DNA of 64,000 nt from an uncultured Pseudomonadota bacterium (GCA_946480245.1 CAMLIZ010000001.1:15110-79109), one strand, 5' to 3'. Counted from the first letter of the stretch, positions 32,701 through 41,451 are shown. Notes: generated by a model not told the origin, from the letters alone. Numbers and translations: made by a program.

Positions 32701-34434
32701 GTTCACGACCACCGTGCCGGTGCTCGCCAAGCTGGTGTTGGTGGTGAAGAAGATGCCGCTCCAGGCCGCGCCGCTGGATGCGCTGTTCACCGTGATCGAG
32801 CCGGCGCCGCTGGCCAGCAGCTGCAGGGCGCCCGTCACGAAGGTGGCGTCCTCGGCGCTGGACACCGTGATGTTGCCGGTCCCGCTGCCGACGTCCAGGG
32901 TGGCGTCGGTGAGCACGAGCGCATTGCCCGCAGTCGATTGCCCGGCCGTCGCGCTGAAGTTGCCGCCGCCGGTGTTGATCGTCGCGGCGTTGATCGAGAT
33001 TTGGCCGCCCGTCGCCGAAGCGGTGAGGCCGACGTTCAAGGGCGCGCCGTTGGCGCTGATGTTGCTGTTGACCGCGATATTGCGGCCGGCCGTGACCTGC
33101 AGGCCGCCGGTGCCCGAGATCGACGCGTTGACGTTGACATCACGTGCGGCGCTCAGCGTCAGCGTGTTGCCGCTGTTCCAGCTCACGGCATTGGCGACCG
33201 TGATGTCGCCGTTTTGCGTGCCCGCGGCGCCGGTGGACACCGTCACGTTCGCACTCGCCAGCGCGTTGGCCAGCGTGGTGGTGTTGATGACGGTGTTGTT
33301 GGCGGTGGCCGTGCAGCAGGCGCCGGTGTCGGCCCCGGTGGAGATGGTCACGTCGAACGGATCGAGCAGCAGCGTGCCTGCGCGCCCGGGGGCGGCGTGC
33401 AGGTCGGCGAGCCCGGAGAACTGCAGCAGCCCGTGGCTGGACACTTCGGCCGAGCCGCCATGGCCGTCGCCGCTGCCGTAGGCGCTGATCAGCCCGCTGA
33501 AGCTGGTGCGCGTGTCCGACATGATGCTGATCACGCCGCCGTTGCCCGCCTGCGTGGCGTTGGCGCTCAGCGTGGCCGTGGCGCCCACCTGCACGCTGTC
33601 GCCGCCGATGCGGATCTCGCCGCCGCCGTGTGCACCGGACACGTCCATCTCGCCGGAGACGTTCACCACGTCGCGCCAGGCCTGCCGGGCCGTGGCCGCA
33701 TCGACCCAGATGCGCCCGCCCTCGGCCTGCAGCCGGCCCGCGACCGCGGTGTGTTCGCAGCTGGCCGTGGCGCAGGCGCTGGGGGCGGCCACCTGCAGCA
33801 TGCCGTCGCCCTGCAGGTCGATCGTGGCGAGCTCGCCGCTGCCGATCATGATGCGGCCCATCGGCGCGACCACCGTGCCGGTGTTGGACACCGAGCCGCC
33901 CAGCAGGGCCACCGTGCCGCCCGCCGCGGCCTGCACGCTGCCCGCCTGCGACACGCCGGCGGATGCGCCGTTGCCGCGGAAGCGCAGGCTGCCGGCCTGG
34001 AAGTCCTCATTCGAGATCGACAGCGTGGAAGCGACGAAGCCGCCGCCCACCGCCACCGAGCCGCTGCGCGTGATCGCGATGCCGTTCGGGTTGACGAGGA
34101 ACACCTGCCCGTTGCCGGTCAACTGGCCCGCGATCGTGCTCTGCGTGCTGCCGAGCACGCGGTTGAGCACGGCCGCATTGGTGCCGGGCTGCATGAAGCG
34201 CACGCTGTTGCCGGCTCCGATGGAGAAGCTGTTCCAGTCGATGATGGCGCGCGGCGACGTTTGCGTGATGGCCAGCGAACCCGCGGCCGGTGACGACACG
34301 CTGGCCTGGCCCGCCACCACCTGCGCACCGCCCGGCAACGCGCCCGCGGCCCCCGCGGCGCGAGTGCCGAGCAGCATGAACACGCCCAGCGCGACCGCGC
34401 CGGGGCGAAATGAGCAGCGTCGTGGGTTCACCAT
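29740..34434 (-). CDS. Filamentous-haemagglutinin-like TpsA exoprotein
   Basis: 1564 residues: a signal peptide (VALGVFMLLGTRAAGA) and a TPS secretion domain (SPRAIIDWNSFSIGAGNSVR; QVFLVNPNGIAITRSGSVAV). A long Gly/Ser/Thr/Asn-rich beta-helix has many degenerate repeats of about 30-40 residues carrying SGSSTNGDG-like turns, and about two MBG-type domains lie near the end (TITARDNSTVYGNALNFSGT; PRPLLLQADAVQRPYGQANP). It is exported to the cell surface by the adjacent TpsB and probably acts in adhesion. It overlaps tpsB by seven bases and converges with sctN across 19 bases. Confidence 0.92.
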   Translation of the reverse strand: MVNPRRCSFRPGAVALGVFMLLGTRAAGAAGALPGGAQVVAGQASVSSPAAGSLAITQTSPRAIIDWNSFSIGAGNSVRFMQPGTNAAVLNRVLGSTQSTIAGQLTGNGQVFLVNPNGIAITRSGSVAVGGGFVASTLSISNEDFQAGSLRFRGNGASAGVSQAGSVQAAAGGTVALLGGSVSNTGTVVAPMGRIMIGSGELATIDLQGDGMLQVAAPSACATASCEHTAVAGRLQAEGGRIWVDAATARQAWRDVVNVSGEMDVSGAHGGGEIRIGGDSVQVGATATLSANATQAGNGGVISIMSDTRTSFSGLISAYGSGDGHGGSAEVSSHGLLQFSGLADLHAAPGRAGTLLLDPFDVTISTGADTGACCTATANNTVINTTTLANALASANVTVSTGAAGTQNGDITVANAVSWNSGNTLTLSAARDVNVNASISGTGGLQVTAGRNIAVNSNISANGAPLNVGLTASATGGQISINAATINTGGGNFSATAGQSTAGNALVLTDATLDVGSGTGNITVSSAEDATFVTGALQLLASGAGSITVNSASSGAAWSGIFFTTNTSLASTGTVVVNGSDTGGGTGLFWLGNASISAGSGALSLSGVSTSGKGVWFNDGGAVTLTANGALSIDGTSAGSWGIGLGTNVALSTTGDISLTGTSTNAEGLWLNSANSVSATNGTLTLSGSSTNGDGTFIDLGVNTFSHSGSGSIALSGSSSAATGILLNPSVSVAASGDVTVTGSSTNGSGVLLNPGTALSASNGTFSLSGSSTNSDGVDFLAGTVSLAQSGSGTLAITAASTNFAGTVVATGATLAATGNVSLSGTSTTWTGVLLNGSATLSANNGTFAIAGTSAQWDGLGFNPGTYTLTQSGSGALSLSGTSNAPGGAIGASAGKNGVVLVGTATLNASGTVQIAGSSLTDSGVQFDSGASFSASGTVSLNGTSASAEGLQLRGGNAFTLSGGSLQVGGTSSSGPGVWFYSGTNGFSAAAGSTLTVSGASTTGTGLGVSSGALLRETSGDLLLAASSGSATSLQMTAGSAVSNLGSGTLHLDATTGMVLDGTLSSPSGALWLSAGGAVTQPSGSISAPALQLTGTGSYTLGAAANQLQTLAANTGSLLAHSTTDLTVGTVLSTSGVSTTAATTLLSDGNLSIATGAQVSATNPVLSAGANFINGAGASAVTATAGRWLIYAADPATSSFGGLDSGNTALWNATYATLPPGSVSAAGNRYVFALQPVLTFASTDASKVYGDDASGAIAGNFAVSGLHAGVAGAFLADTAASAYAGSPSITSAGAAPSAGVGASPYVISVAQNTLSSDAGYAIALAATGRLTVLPRSLTITARDNSTVYGNALNFSGTEFSASGLVNGDSVSAVQLASAGASGQAHVGSYSIVPSAASGQGLANYDIAYANGTLSVTPRPLLLQADAVQRPYGQANPPLTGTLVGLANGDTLAGVAQGRLTWSTPAGPDSQPGVYAIEGSGLSLTSADYSLAQAGSNATAFSVTARAAAVPPSAQRDGPTRVFSGDSQAYCVLGPMLTRSEQTRCKLDSDVVRMPELQEQDEQLP

Positions 34435-36149
34435 TTCACTCCGATCGTCGCGATGAGCGCCAAGCCTTTGCCGGCGCGCGTGTCGTTCGATCCACGCAGT
34501 GCGGCGTCGACGTGGAAGTAGGTTTTCCAGGGCCCGGGCGAATCGCCGGGAGCGCTGCCGAGCGACACGCCGAACGAGGCCGCATGCACGCTGGCCTTTT
34601 CCACCGCCGAAGGCTGCGCCACCCTGCCGGCGCCGAAGGCGGCGAACAGCCCGCCGGTGACCGGCCCGATCGGCGTGATGAAGAAGCGGTCCAGCTCGGC
34701 GCGGGCGGCGGCGCCGCTGTCCACCGCGAAGCTGCCTTCAGGGAACGACAGGATGTCCGCACCACCTTCCAGCGGCAGCTGCTCCGACTTCATCAAGGGC
34801 TTGCCGCCCGCGAACTGCCCATGCGCCACCACGCTGGCCTGCAGGCCGGCGCCGAGCGGGCGCGACCACTGCAGGCTGAAGTCGAACTTGCTCAGGCGCG
34901 ACGACGCGCCGATGCGCGACAGCGGCACGCCGGAGGCCCGCACGTCGGCCTCGTCGCGCCCGCTGATGCCGTGCGAGAAGAAGGCCGCGGCCTGGTAGCT
35001 CGAGCCGTCCGGCTGCAGCAGGCCGAGCTCGGAGCCCAGGCGCACCACGCGATACGCATCGCGGTTGAGCACCAGGTCGAAGTCGGGCGCAAGCATCGAT
35101 TGCTCGACGCGCTCCAGGCTGGCGCGCAGGTCCCAGCGCAGGTGGCGGTTCAGCTCCCAGGGGTAGCTGGCGCGCAAGGCCGTGCGCCGGAAGTGACCGA
35201 GCGTGGCGGGCACTTCGGGCTGCGCCGCCTGACGGCTGCGCGAATCGGTGAGCTCCACGTTGGCGATGAAGCCGTCGATGCCCAGCGGCAGCGCGGCGCC
35301 CGCCAGGAGCGTGTGGACCGAGGCGCGGCCGGAGCCCGGCGGCAGCGAGCTCACCGCCGTGGCGTACAGCTTTTCGCCGAAGCCCAGCGCCTGGTTCACC
35401 TCCAGCGACACGTTGCCCTCCCAGGTGCCCAGCGTGCGCGGCAGCCGGTTGTCGAGCTGCAGCGAGCCGAGCGTGGTGTCGTAGAGCCCGTCGACGATCA
35501 GGCGCACGCCGCCGCGCTGCGTGCCGCGCGCCAGCGCGCTGTGCATGTGCACGCCCGGCAGGTTGGCCAGCAGCATCAGCTGGCGCTCCAGCGTGCCGGA
35601 CTGCAGGTGCTTGACGCCGACGATCGGCGCCAGGCGGTCGGCCACCGGGGCGCGCAGCCGCTCCGGCAGGCCGCCGGTTTCCACCGACTCGACGAAGCCG
35701 TCGATCACCACGAGCTTCAGCACGCCGCCGTTGTGCAAGGCTTGCGGTGGCGTGATCACGCGCGCCAGCAGATAGCCGCGCGCCTCGTAGGCCTGCTGGT
35801 AGGCGTCGATCGCCTGCTGGATCTCGGCCAGCGTGACCGCGCGACCGCGCAAGTGCGACCAGAGCGTGTCGAGCGCATCCTTCAGTTCGTCGAACGCGCC
35901 ATCGGCGGCGATGGCGCCCAGCGTGACCTGCAGCGCGCCGGCACCGTGGGCCGCGGGTGCGGGGGCCGCGGGAGTGGATGGCGCGGCTTCGGCCGGCGGC
36001 GTGACGCGGCCGAAGGCGGCGGGCGCCTTCGGCACCACGAGGCCGGGCGCCACCGGCTGCGCCGGCGCAGCGCCGCACATCGCGCAGGCGGCGGCCAGCA
36101 GGCCCGCCTTGAAGGCGATGTCGATTCGCGCGCTGCCCGCTCGTGCCAT
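34428..36149 (-). CDS. Two-partner secretion transporter TpsB (ShlB/FhaC family)
   Basis: 573 residues from ATG 36149, which starts a signal peptide (GLLAAACAMCGAAPAQP). POTRA-like domains follow (AVTLAEIQQAIDAYQQAYEA; GVLKLVVIDGFVESVE), then a 16-strand-type barrel with a C-terminal ATIGVKW ending in an aromatic residue. It lies in the outer membrane and exports the downstream TpsA. An in-frame extension upstream of 36149 has no signal-like character and is discarded. Confidence 0.9.
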   Translation of the reverse strand: MARAGSARIDIAFKAGLLAAACAMCGAAPAQPVAPGLVVPKAPAAFGRVTPPAEAAPSTPAAPAPAAHGAGALQVTLGAIAADGAFDELKDALDTLWSHLRGRAVTLAEIQQAIDAYQQAYEARGYLLARVITPPQALHNGGVLKLVVIDGFVESVETGGLPERLRAPVADRLAPIVGVKHLQSGTLERQLMLLANLPGVHMHSALARGTQRGGVRLIVDGLYDTTLGSLQLDNRLPRTLGTWEGNVSLEVNQALGFGEKLYATAVSSLPPGSGRASVHTLLAGAALPLGIDGFIANVELTDSRSRQAAQPEVPATLGHFRRTALRASYPWELNRHLRWDLRASLERVEQSMLAPDFDLVLNRDAYRVVRLGSELGLLQPDGSSYQAAAFFSHGISGRDEADVRASGVPLSRIGASSRLSKFDFSLQWSRPLGAGLQASVVAHGQFAGGKPLMKSEQLPLEGGADILSFPEGSFAVDSGAAARAELDRFFITPIGPVTGGLFAAFGAGRVAQPSAVEKASVHAASFGVSLGSAPGDSPGPWKTYFHVDAALRGSNDTRAGKGLALIATIGVKW

Positions 36150-36290
36150 CTTGGAAGAACCGTCGGTCCCCGGTTGCGTTGATGAGGCCAGTGTTGAAGT
36201 CCGGCCACGGAGGTACCCATCGGGGCAAGCCCTATGACCGCGTACCGCCTGCAAGGGCACTCACGGCAAGTGCGCCGCGAGCAGCACCGG

Positions 36291-37226
36291 TCAGAAGATC
36301 GAGCGCCCCGTCTTGGTGGTCAAAAGCTCCAGTGCCAGCGATCCCGCGAGCGAGTTGCCGTTTTCGTCCAGCCGCGGCGACCACACGCAGATGCCGCATT
36401 CGTTGGGCATCACGGCCACGATGCCGCCGCCGACGCCGCTCTTGGCCGGCAGCCCCACGCGAAACGCGAAGTCGCCGGCCGCGTCGTAGGTGCCGCAGGT
36501 CAGCATCAAGGCGTTGAGCCGCTTCGTCATGCTGCTGCCCAGCACCTGCTCACCGCTGAAGGGCACGCGCCCGCCATTGGCCAGGAACAGCACCGCGCGC
36601 GCCAGGTCCTCGCAATGCATTTCGATCGCACAGTGGCGGCAGTACGCGTCCAGCACCGTATCGACCGGGTTGTGCAGGTTGCCGAAGCTCTTCATGAAAT
36701 ACGCCATCGCGGCGTTGCGCTCGCTGTGCGTGCGCTCCGAACGTGCGACCCGAGGATCGAAGCGTGCCGGCGGCGCGCCGAGGAGCCGGCCCAGGAATTC
36801 CGACACCGCGTTTTCCGGAATCGCGAAGCGGGTGCACAAGGCGTCGGTCACGACCAGTGCGCCGGCGTTGATGAACGGGTTGCGCGGCCGGCCTTCCTCG
36901 TGCTCCAGCTGCACCAGCGAGTTGAACGGCGTGCCCGAGGGCTCGCGGCCCACGCGGTTCCACAGCGCATCGCCTTCGGATTGCAGGGCCAGCACCAATG
37001 CGAACAGCTTGGAGATGCTCTGGATCGAAAACGGCTGCCGCGCCTGGCCTACCGAATGCACCTGCCCATCGAGCGTGACGATCGACATGCCGAACTGGTC
37101 GGCAGGCACCGACGCCAGCTCGGGGATGTAGTGCGCCACTTCGCCTTGGCCGCGCCGTGCCTGCACGGCCTGCTGTATGTCCTCGAGCACGCTCTGGTAG
37201 TCCACGTCCCTCTCTCCCCGGTCCAT
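36291..37226 (-). CDS. glsA: Glutaminase
   Basis: 311 residues with the serine-dependent glutaminase signature: QPFSIQSISKLFALVLAL (the Ser-Ile-Ser-Lys catalytic pair), NPFINAGALVVTDAL, SERTHSERNAAMAYFMKSFG, and GLPAKSGVGGGIVAVMP. It hydrolyses glutamine to glutamate and ammonia. The length matches the family (about 308). A later GTG about eight codons in is an alternative start. It is a separate unit unrelated in function to its neighbours. Confidence 0.95.
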   Translation of the reverse strand: MDRGERDVDYQSVLEDIQQAVQARRGQGEVAHYIPELASVPADQFGMSIVTLDGQVHSVGQARQPFSIQSISKLFALVLALQSEGDALWNRVGREPSGTPFNSLVQLEHEEGRPRNPFINAGALVVTDALCTRFAIPENAVSEFLGRLLGAPPARFDPRVARSERTHSERNAAMAYFMKSFGNLHNPVDTVLDAYCRHCAIEMHCEDLARAVLFLANGGRVPFSGEQVLGSSMTKRLNALMLTCGTYDAAGDFAFRVGLPAKSGVGGGIVAVMPNECGICVWSPRLDENGNSLAGSLALELLTTKTGRSIF

Positions 37227-37263
37227 TTCGGCGCCGATCTGAAAAAAGGCGTGCAGTCTGCCA

Positions 37264-38325
37264 TCAGGACGAAAGACGCGCGGTGGTTTGCGGCTGCTTG
37301 TGGCGCGCCAGCTCTTCCACCCACTTGCGCATCGCGATCTTCACGCGCCACTTGGCGCCATTGGGCAAGGGCACGTAGCCGGCATCCTTGGCAGCCGGGT
37401 CGCCCTCGTCCAGCGCCGACTGGAAGAAGCGCAGCACGCGTTCGGTGCTGGCGGCCGAGCCGGTGGTCGGTACGAGCACGTAGGTGAGCGTGGAGATGGG
37501 CCAGCAGGTGGGGCACTCGGCGTCGGTGAGGTCGATCGCGAAGGTCGGGTTCTGGTCGATGATCAGCCGGTCCCAGTCGGCCAGGCGCAGCGCGTCCTGC
37601 ACGGACTGCTCCGATGCGTTGACGGTGGCGCCCCAGCGGTTGACCAGCGCCACGGAGCGCACGTGCTGCGCCAGCGCATACGAGAAGTCGAAGTAGCCGA
37701 TGGCACCGGGGATGCCCTCCACCGCCTTGGCCGCATCCTGGTTGGTCTGCGCCACGCGGGCTTGCGGTGCGTGCATGTCCGAGGTGGGGCCGACGCGCGT
37801 GCGGAACGGCTCGGACACCTTGCTGAGGTACGACGTGAGCGCGAACGAGGTGCCCGAGCCCGGCGCCCGGATGACAGGCACCACGGGCACGGCGGGCAGC
37901 TTCAGGCCCGGGTTCAACGCGGCGATCTCGGCGTCGTTCCAGCTGTGGATCTTGCCGAGGTACAGCGCGGCCAGCAGCGGGCCGTTGAGCGTGAGCTGAT
38001 CGGGCCGGATGCCCGGAAGGTTGACGCTGACGACCACCGCGCCCACGGCAGTGGGGAACTGCGCCAGCCCGCTGGCGTCGAGTTCATGCCGGCCCAGCGG
38101 GCGGTCCGATGCGCCGAAGTCGACGTCGCGTGCGACCACGTGCTTCACGCCGGCCGAGGAGCCGACGGCGTCATACGCGAGCTCGACCTTGGTCCCTTTC
38201 AGGCGATGGGACCAGGAGTCGTAGAGGTCGGCAGCAAAGGTGGAGCCGCTGCCGTGCAAGGCATCGGCGTGCGCACACGCGCTGGCAAGCGCAATCCACA
38301 TCGTGATCAACAGGCGCAGGTACAT
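37264..38325 (-). CDS. PstS-like periplasmic phosphate-binding protein
   Basis: 353 residues from ATG 38325: a signal peptide (YLRLLITMWIALASACAHA), then HGSGSTFAADLYDSWSHR, AYDAVGSSAGVKHVVARDVD, FGASDRPL, and APGSGTSFALTSYLSKVSE. These are phosphate-binding loops of PstS. No pstCAB genes follow, so it may be an orphan receptor or part of a sensing route. It lies 47 bases downstream of an anti-sigma-like gene on the same strand and is probably co-transcribed with it. Confidence 0.85.
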   Translation of the reverse strand: MYLRLLITMWIALASACAHADALHGSGSTFAADLYDSWSHRLKGTKVELAYDAVGSSAGVKHVVARDVDFGASDRPLGRHELDASGLAQFPTAVGAVVVSVNLPGIRPDQLTLNGPLLAALYLGKIHSWNDAEIAALNPGLKLPAVPVVPVIRAPGSGTSFALTSYLSKVSEPFRTRVGPTSDMHAPQARVAQTNQDAAKAVEGIPGAIGYFDFSYALAQHVRSVALVNRWGATVNASEQSVQDALRLADWDRLIIDQNPTFAIDLTDAECPTCWPISTLTYVLVPTTGSAASTERVLRFFQSALDEGDPAAKDAGYVPLPNGAKWRVKIAMRKWVEELARHKQPQTTARLSS

Positions 38326-38372
38326 GGTGGTCTCCGAGGGGTGAGGGGGTAAGGGCGAACGAGGTCGCCGCT

Positions 38373-38984
38373 TCACCAGGGGTGAGTGATGGGCTCCGCC
38401 AGGCGGATGGCGTCGGACTGGCGCAGCGTTTGCAGCTGCTGCTCCGTTGATGCGGTGGCGGCAGGCATCGACGCGAGCGCGAATGCGCCCGATGCATTCG
38501 GGCCTTCGACGACCTGCAGGTCCAGTGCAGCGAGCAGCGCGGTCCAGCGCGCCATCGTCATCTGCGGCGCAGGAAGCACGCGCAGCGTCGCCTCGCCCGG
38601 GCGCGCGTTGCCCTGGCTCAGCGTGCGATAGCTCGCGCCACCGCCAGCGCCATCAGCGTCGTGGTGCAGACTGAACGCGCCGATCGCCAGCGCCTGGACG
38701 GAGAGCATGGCCAACACCGCGCGCGATACCGTGCGCCGGCGCCGTACCGGCGTCGAGGGTGCAGCGTGCACCGCCGCATCCGCTGGCACCACCGCTGCGG
38801 CCTGCGTGTGCTGCGCCAGATCGAGGCCGCGGCAGTGCTCGCAATGCGCCAGGTGTTCAGCCACCTGCCGGTGCTGCTCTGCACTGGCGCTGCCGTTGGC
38901 CACCCATGGAAGCATCGCCACGACGTGCAGGTGCGCCAGCATGCGGTCGTCGACGCGGGGCTTGAGATTTGCGTTCGGTTCCAT
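38373..38984 (-). CDS. Anti-sigma-factor-like membrane protein with zinc-binding motif
   Basis: 203 residues from ATG 38984 (GGAG upstream). The motif HLAHCEHC after an upstream His gives the His-x3-Cys-x2-Cys zinc pattern of ZAS anti-sigma factors. Then come a basic stretch (VRRRRTVSRAV), one transmembrane helix (VLAMLSVQALAIGAFSL) and a periplasmic domain. No ECF sigma gene is adjacent, which is unusual. The nearest sigma gene lies 12 kb away at 25.9 kb, and a pairing between them is speculative. Confidence 0.7.
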   Translation of the reverse strand: MEPNANLKPRVDDRMLAHLHVVAMLPWVANGSASAEQHRQVAEHLAHCEHCRGLDLAQHTQAAAVVPADAAVHAAPSTPVRRRRTVSRAVLAMLSVQALAIGAFSLHHDADGAGGGASYRTLSQGNARPGEATLRVLPAPQMTMARWTALLAALDLQVVEGPNASGAFALASMPAATASTEQQLQTLRQSDAIRLAEPITHPW

Positions 38985-39260
38985 CGTGATTGCACTCCTG
39001 CAGGCGGGCGAGCCGTGGGACACGCTCTGTTACCGATCTGCCTCCGTAGGTGCCGGTTGCGGCCCTTTGGGTTGTCCGGAGTTGGTGGATTTGTTCACAC
39101 CTTGTGGAATAAAAGGCCGCCTCGGGTTGTCGGGCCGATGGCCAGTCAAAGCTTCGGGATTCGGTGTTCGATCGCAGTCAAGCCGGTGGTTGAGCGGCCC
39201 GCGAACTGGCAATCCTTCGGCCGCACGAGCCCCAGAATCGATCCATGAGTGATCGGGGGC

Positions 39261-40145
39261 ATGGCCGTGGAGCTCGCTGACCTGCATGTGTTCGACGCCG
39301 TGGTGCGCTGCCGTGGCGTCACGCGCGCGGCGCGCGAGTTGAAGCGCGCGCAGTCGAACGTCTCGGCGCGCATCCACAAGCTCGAAAGTGCGGTCGGCGT
39401 GGCGCTGTTCGAGCGCCAGGGGCGCGGGCTGCGCCTTACGCCCACCGGCGAGGCCCTGCTGCCGTATGCGCAGCGTCTGCTCGCGCTGGCCAGCGAGGCG
39501 CGCGGGGCGGTGTCGCATCGCGGCACCGGTGCGCGCCTTCGACTTGGCTTCGTCGAGGGCGTGGCCGGCGTCGCGCTGCCGGCGGCCTTGCTCAGCGTTC
39601 GACAGCGCTTCCCCGAGGTCGGCCTCGAATTGCAGCCAGGCCGCGCCGACATGCTCACCGAGCAACTGATCGATGGGCGTCTCGATGCGGCGCTGTTGCC
39701 TGGCCCCGGCGCCTCTGACACGCGCCTGCACAGCAGCTGTGTGCTGCGCGAGCCGCTGGTCGCGCTGGCGCCGCTCGGCTCGCCGAACCTGGGCAGCAGC
39801 GGAGAGCTGCGCCACGCCCGCCTGATCGCGCTGGCCGACGGCTGGCCCGACGTTTATCAGATGCAGCAATGGATAGGCAGCACCTCGCCCGAGCCGCCGA
39901 TGCTGGTGCGCAGCCTGTACACCTTGATGGCCTGCGTGGCCGGCGGCGCGGGCGTGGCGGTGCTGCCGCGCAGCATGGTGCAGTCCATCGCCGGGCCGCT
40001 GCTGGTCTCGGTGCAGTCGTTGCAGGGCATTGTTCGCCCCGTCGAAGCGCTGCTCGCATGGCGCGAAGGGCCGCGCGACGAAGCGCAGCGCGCCTGCCTT
40101 GCCACGCTGGAAGAGGCCTTGCAGGCGCCGCGCCCGCGCGCCTGA
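39261..40145 (+). CDS. LysR-family transcriptional regulator
   Basis: 294 residues. The N-terminal winged helix (ADLHVFDAVVRCRGVTRAAR, QSNVSARIHKLESAVGVALF) is classical, and a periplasmic-binding-like effector domain follows. I use ATG 39261, which follows GGGGG; the frame also allows a GTG 12 bases earlier. It is divergent from the anti-sigma-like gene across 276 bases. LysR proteins usually regulate a divergent neighbour, but no clear target with a metabolic role is next to it. Confidence 0.93.
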   Translation: MAVELADLHVFDAVVRCRGVTRAARELKRAQSNVSARIHKLESAVGVALFERQGRGLRLTPTGEALLPYAQRLLALASEARGAVSHRGTGARLRLGFVEGVAGVALPAALLSVRQRFPEVGLELQPGRADMLTEQLIDGRLDAALLPGPGASDTRLHSSCVLREPLVALAPLGSPNLGSSGELRHARLIALADGWPDVYQMQQWIGSTSPEPPMLVRSLYTLMACVAGGAGVAVLPRSMVQSIAGPLLVSVQSLQGIVRPVEALLAWREGPRDEAQRACLATLEEALQAPRPRA

Positions 40146-40179
40146 GCGGTCGCTCGAAGCTCGGCTGCTGGCTCAGTCG

Positions 40180-40725
40180 CTAGGCAGCAGGGGCGGGCGG
40201 CAACGCTGCGGCCACCGGCTCGCGCAGCACGAGCTGCCTTTGCCGGCGCGCGCTGTCGAGGCAGTGCTGGAACCCGCTGCCGTGATACGCCGATTGCTCG
40301 ACCAGGTTCGCGCATTCGATCTCGACCAATGCTTGCATCATCTGCGCAGCATCGGCCGGTTCGACACCGGCTGACTGCAACGCATCGACGTATCCCGCCG
40401 GAAAGCCGCCCCGCCGCGCAAAGGCCGCCGGACGCAGCTCCGCGCTGAACAGATGCACCAGCGCTTCTGCGCGCACCCCGATGAGCTCGCGCAGGCGCGG
40501 CCGGTCCTGTGAAGCCAGCAGCAGCTGCTTCTTGAACGCAGTGGTGCCGTAGATGCTGTGGAACAGGCCGGCGACGGCCACGTCCTCGTCGGCGCGCCAT
40601 GCTTGCAGCAGCTCGCACGTGCCTTGCAGGTGGTCGAACAGGCTGCGTCCGGTGTGGCCGGTATCGCAGGCGCCCACCTCGGCAAGAAACGCGGCGTAGC
40701 GATCGGGGGTATGGGTGTGGCTCAT
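40180..40725 (-). CDS. DUF6817-like HD-fold hypothetical protein
   Basis: 181 residues. The pattern HTGRSLFDHLQGTCELLQAW followed by DEDVAVAGLFHSIYGTTAFK has the His spacing of an HD-type helical fold, as in the DUF6817 group. Role unknown. Its start overlaps the stop of the 2OG/Fe(II) oxygenase gene by four bases, so the pair probably works together. Start ATG 40725 was chosen over a longer frame that lacks conserved sequence. Confidence 0.7.
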   Translation of the reverse strand: MSHTHTPDRYAAFLAEVGACDTGHTGRSLFDHLQGTCELLQAWRADEDVAVAGLFHSIYGTTAFKKQLLLASQDRPRLRELIGVRAEALVHLFSAELRPAAFARRGGFPAGYVDALQSAGVEPADAAQMMQALVEIECANLVEQSAYHGSGFQHCLDSARRQRQLVLREPVAAALPPAPAA

Positions 40726-41309
40726 GTCGAGACCCGCAGTGTCTTGAGCACCAGCGAGACGCGCAGGTCGGGGCATTCGCGCGAGGGTGCATGGGCGCGA
40801 TGCAGCATGTAGCCGGGGAACGTGACCACGCGCCCGGGATGCGGATACACCGACTTCACGATCGTGCGTTGGTCCTCGTCGAAGAACACCGTCTCGCCCG
40901 ACCAGTTGGGTTGCCACTTGGGGTGTGCGTAGTACAGCGTGGAGAAGTAGTTGTCGGGATCGTCGGTGTCCCGGTGCACGTAGCCCTCCACGCCGTAGGT
41001 GTGCGCGTTGGCATAGGCGCGAAGCGGAACGTGGCCCTTCAATGGTCCTTCTTTCAGTACCGCCCACAGGCGATAAAACGCACGCGCTGCGCCCTCGGCC
41101 TGCATCAGCTCCTCCTCACAGGACTCGCGCGACTCGGAGCCCTTGCCCCCGAAGTGCGCGTTCCAGAAGCAGAAGCGGTCGTTGTGCTTGTTCGAGCGCC
41201 AGCCGTACTTCCAGATCGGCTTGGACACCATGTAGGTCAGGTCACGTTGCAACGCTTCGGGAACGAGGTTGTCGTGGACCTGGACGTCGTCGGCTGAATG
41301 CTTGCTCAT
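40722..41309 (-). CDS. 2OG/Fe(II) oxygenase, prolyl-hydroxylase-like
   Basis: 195 residues from ATG 41309 (an upstream TTG at 41339 is possible). Likely ligands are His112 and Asp114 (GYVHRDTDDPDNYFS), distal His173 (YMLHRAHAPS), and Arg183 in LRVSLVLK for 2-oxoglutarate. The GETVFFDEDQRTIVKSVYPH and GRVVTFPG stretches fit the P4H-like double-stranded beta-helix. It is transcribed away from the polyproline gene pair, whose T3SS-type element begins about 120 bases upstream of its start. It is the third such oxygenase in the window. Confidence 0.82.
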   Translation of the reverse strand: MSKHSADDVQVHDNLVPEALQRDLTYMVSKPIWKYGWRSNKHNDRFCFWNAHFGGKGSESRESCEEELMQAEGAARAFYRLWAVLKEGPLKGHVPLRAYANAHTYGVEGYVHRDTDDPDNYFSTLYYAHPKWQPNWSGETVFFDEDQRTIVKSVYPHPGRVVTFPGYMLHRAHAPSRECPDLRVSLVLKTLRVST

Positions 41310-41429
41310 AGTGCTTAACAGGATGGAGAGCCGCTCCAACTGTTGTCAAGCAAGCGAATCCCTCGGGTGAGTGGCGAGCGCTTCGACGCCCGCGTTGCAT
41401 CTCTTCGCGTGCGTCAAAAAGTCGGGGGA

Positions 41430-41451
41430 GGGTATTTGCGGATGTGGACCA
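41430..41451 (+). promoter_or_regulatory. T3SS-linked 22-bp element upstream of the polyproline genes
   Basis: GGG-TAT-TTG-C-GG-A-TGTGGACCA, ending 126 bases before the ATG at 41578. It shares the TTGCGGA centre with the copy at 24890. It places this distant locus, 12 kb beyond sctN, in the candidate T3SS regulon. Confidence 0.7.

Noticed and set aside
30634..34293. Very long open frame antisense to the TpsA gene
   Set aside because: High GC gives long open frames on the opposite strand; the translation is Ala/Gly/Arg/His-rich low-complexity sequence with no domain, while the minus strand has a clear TPS protein.
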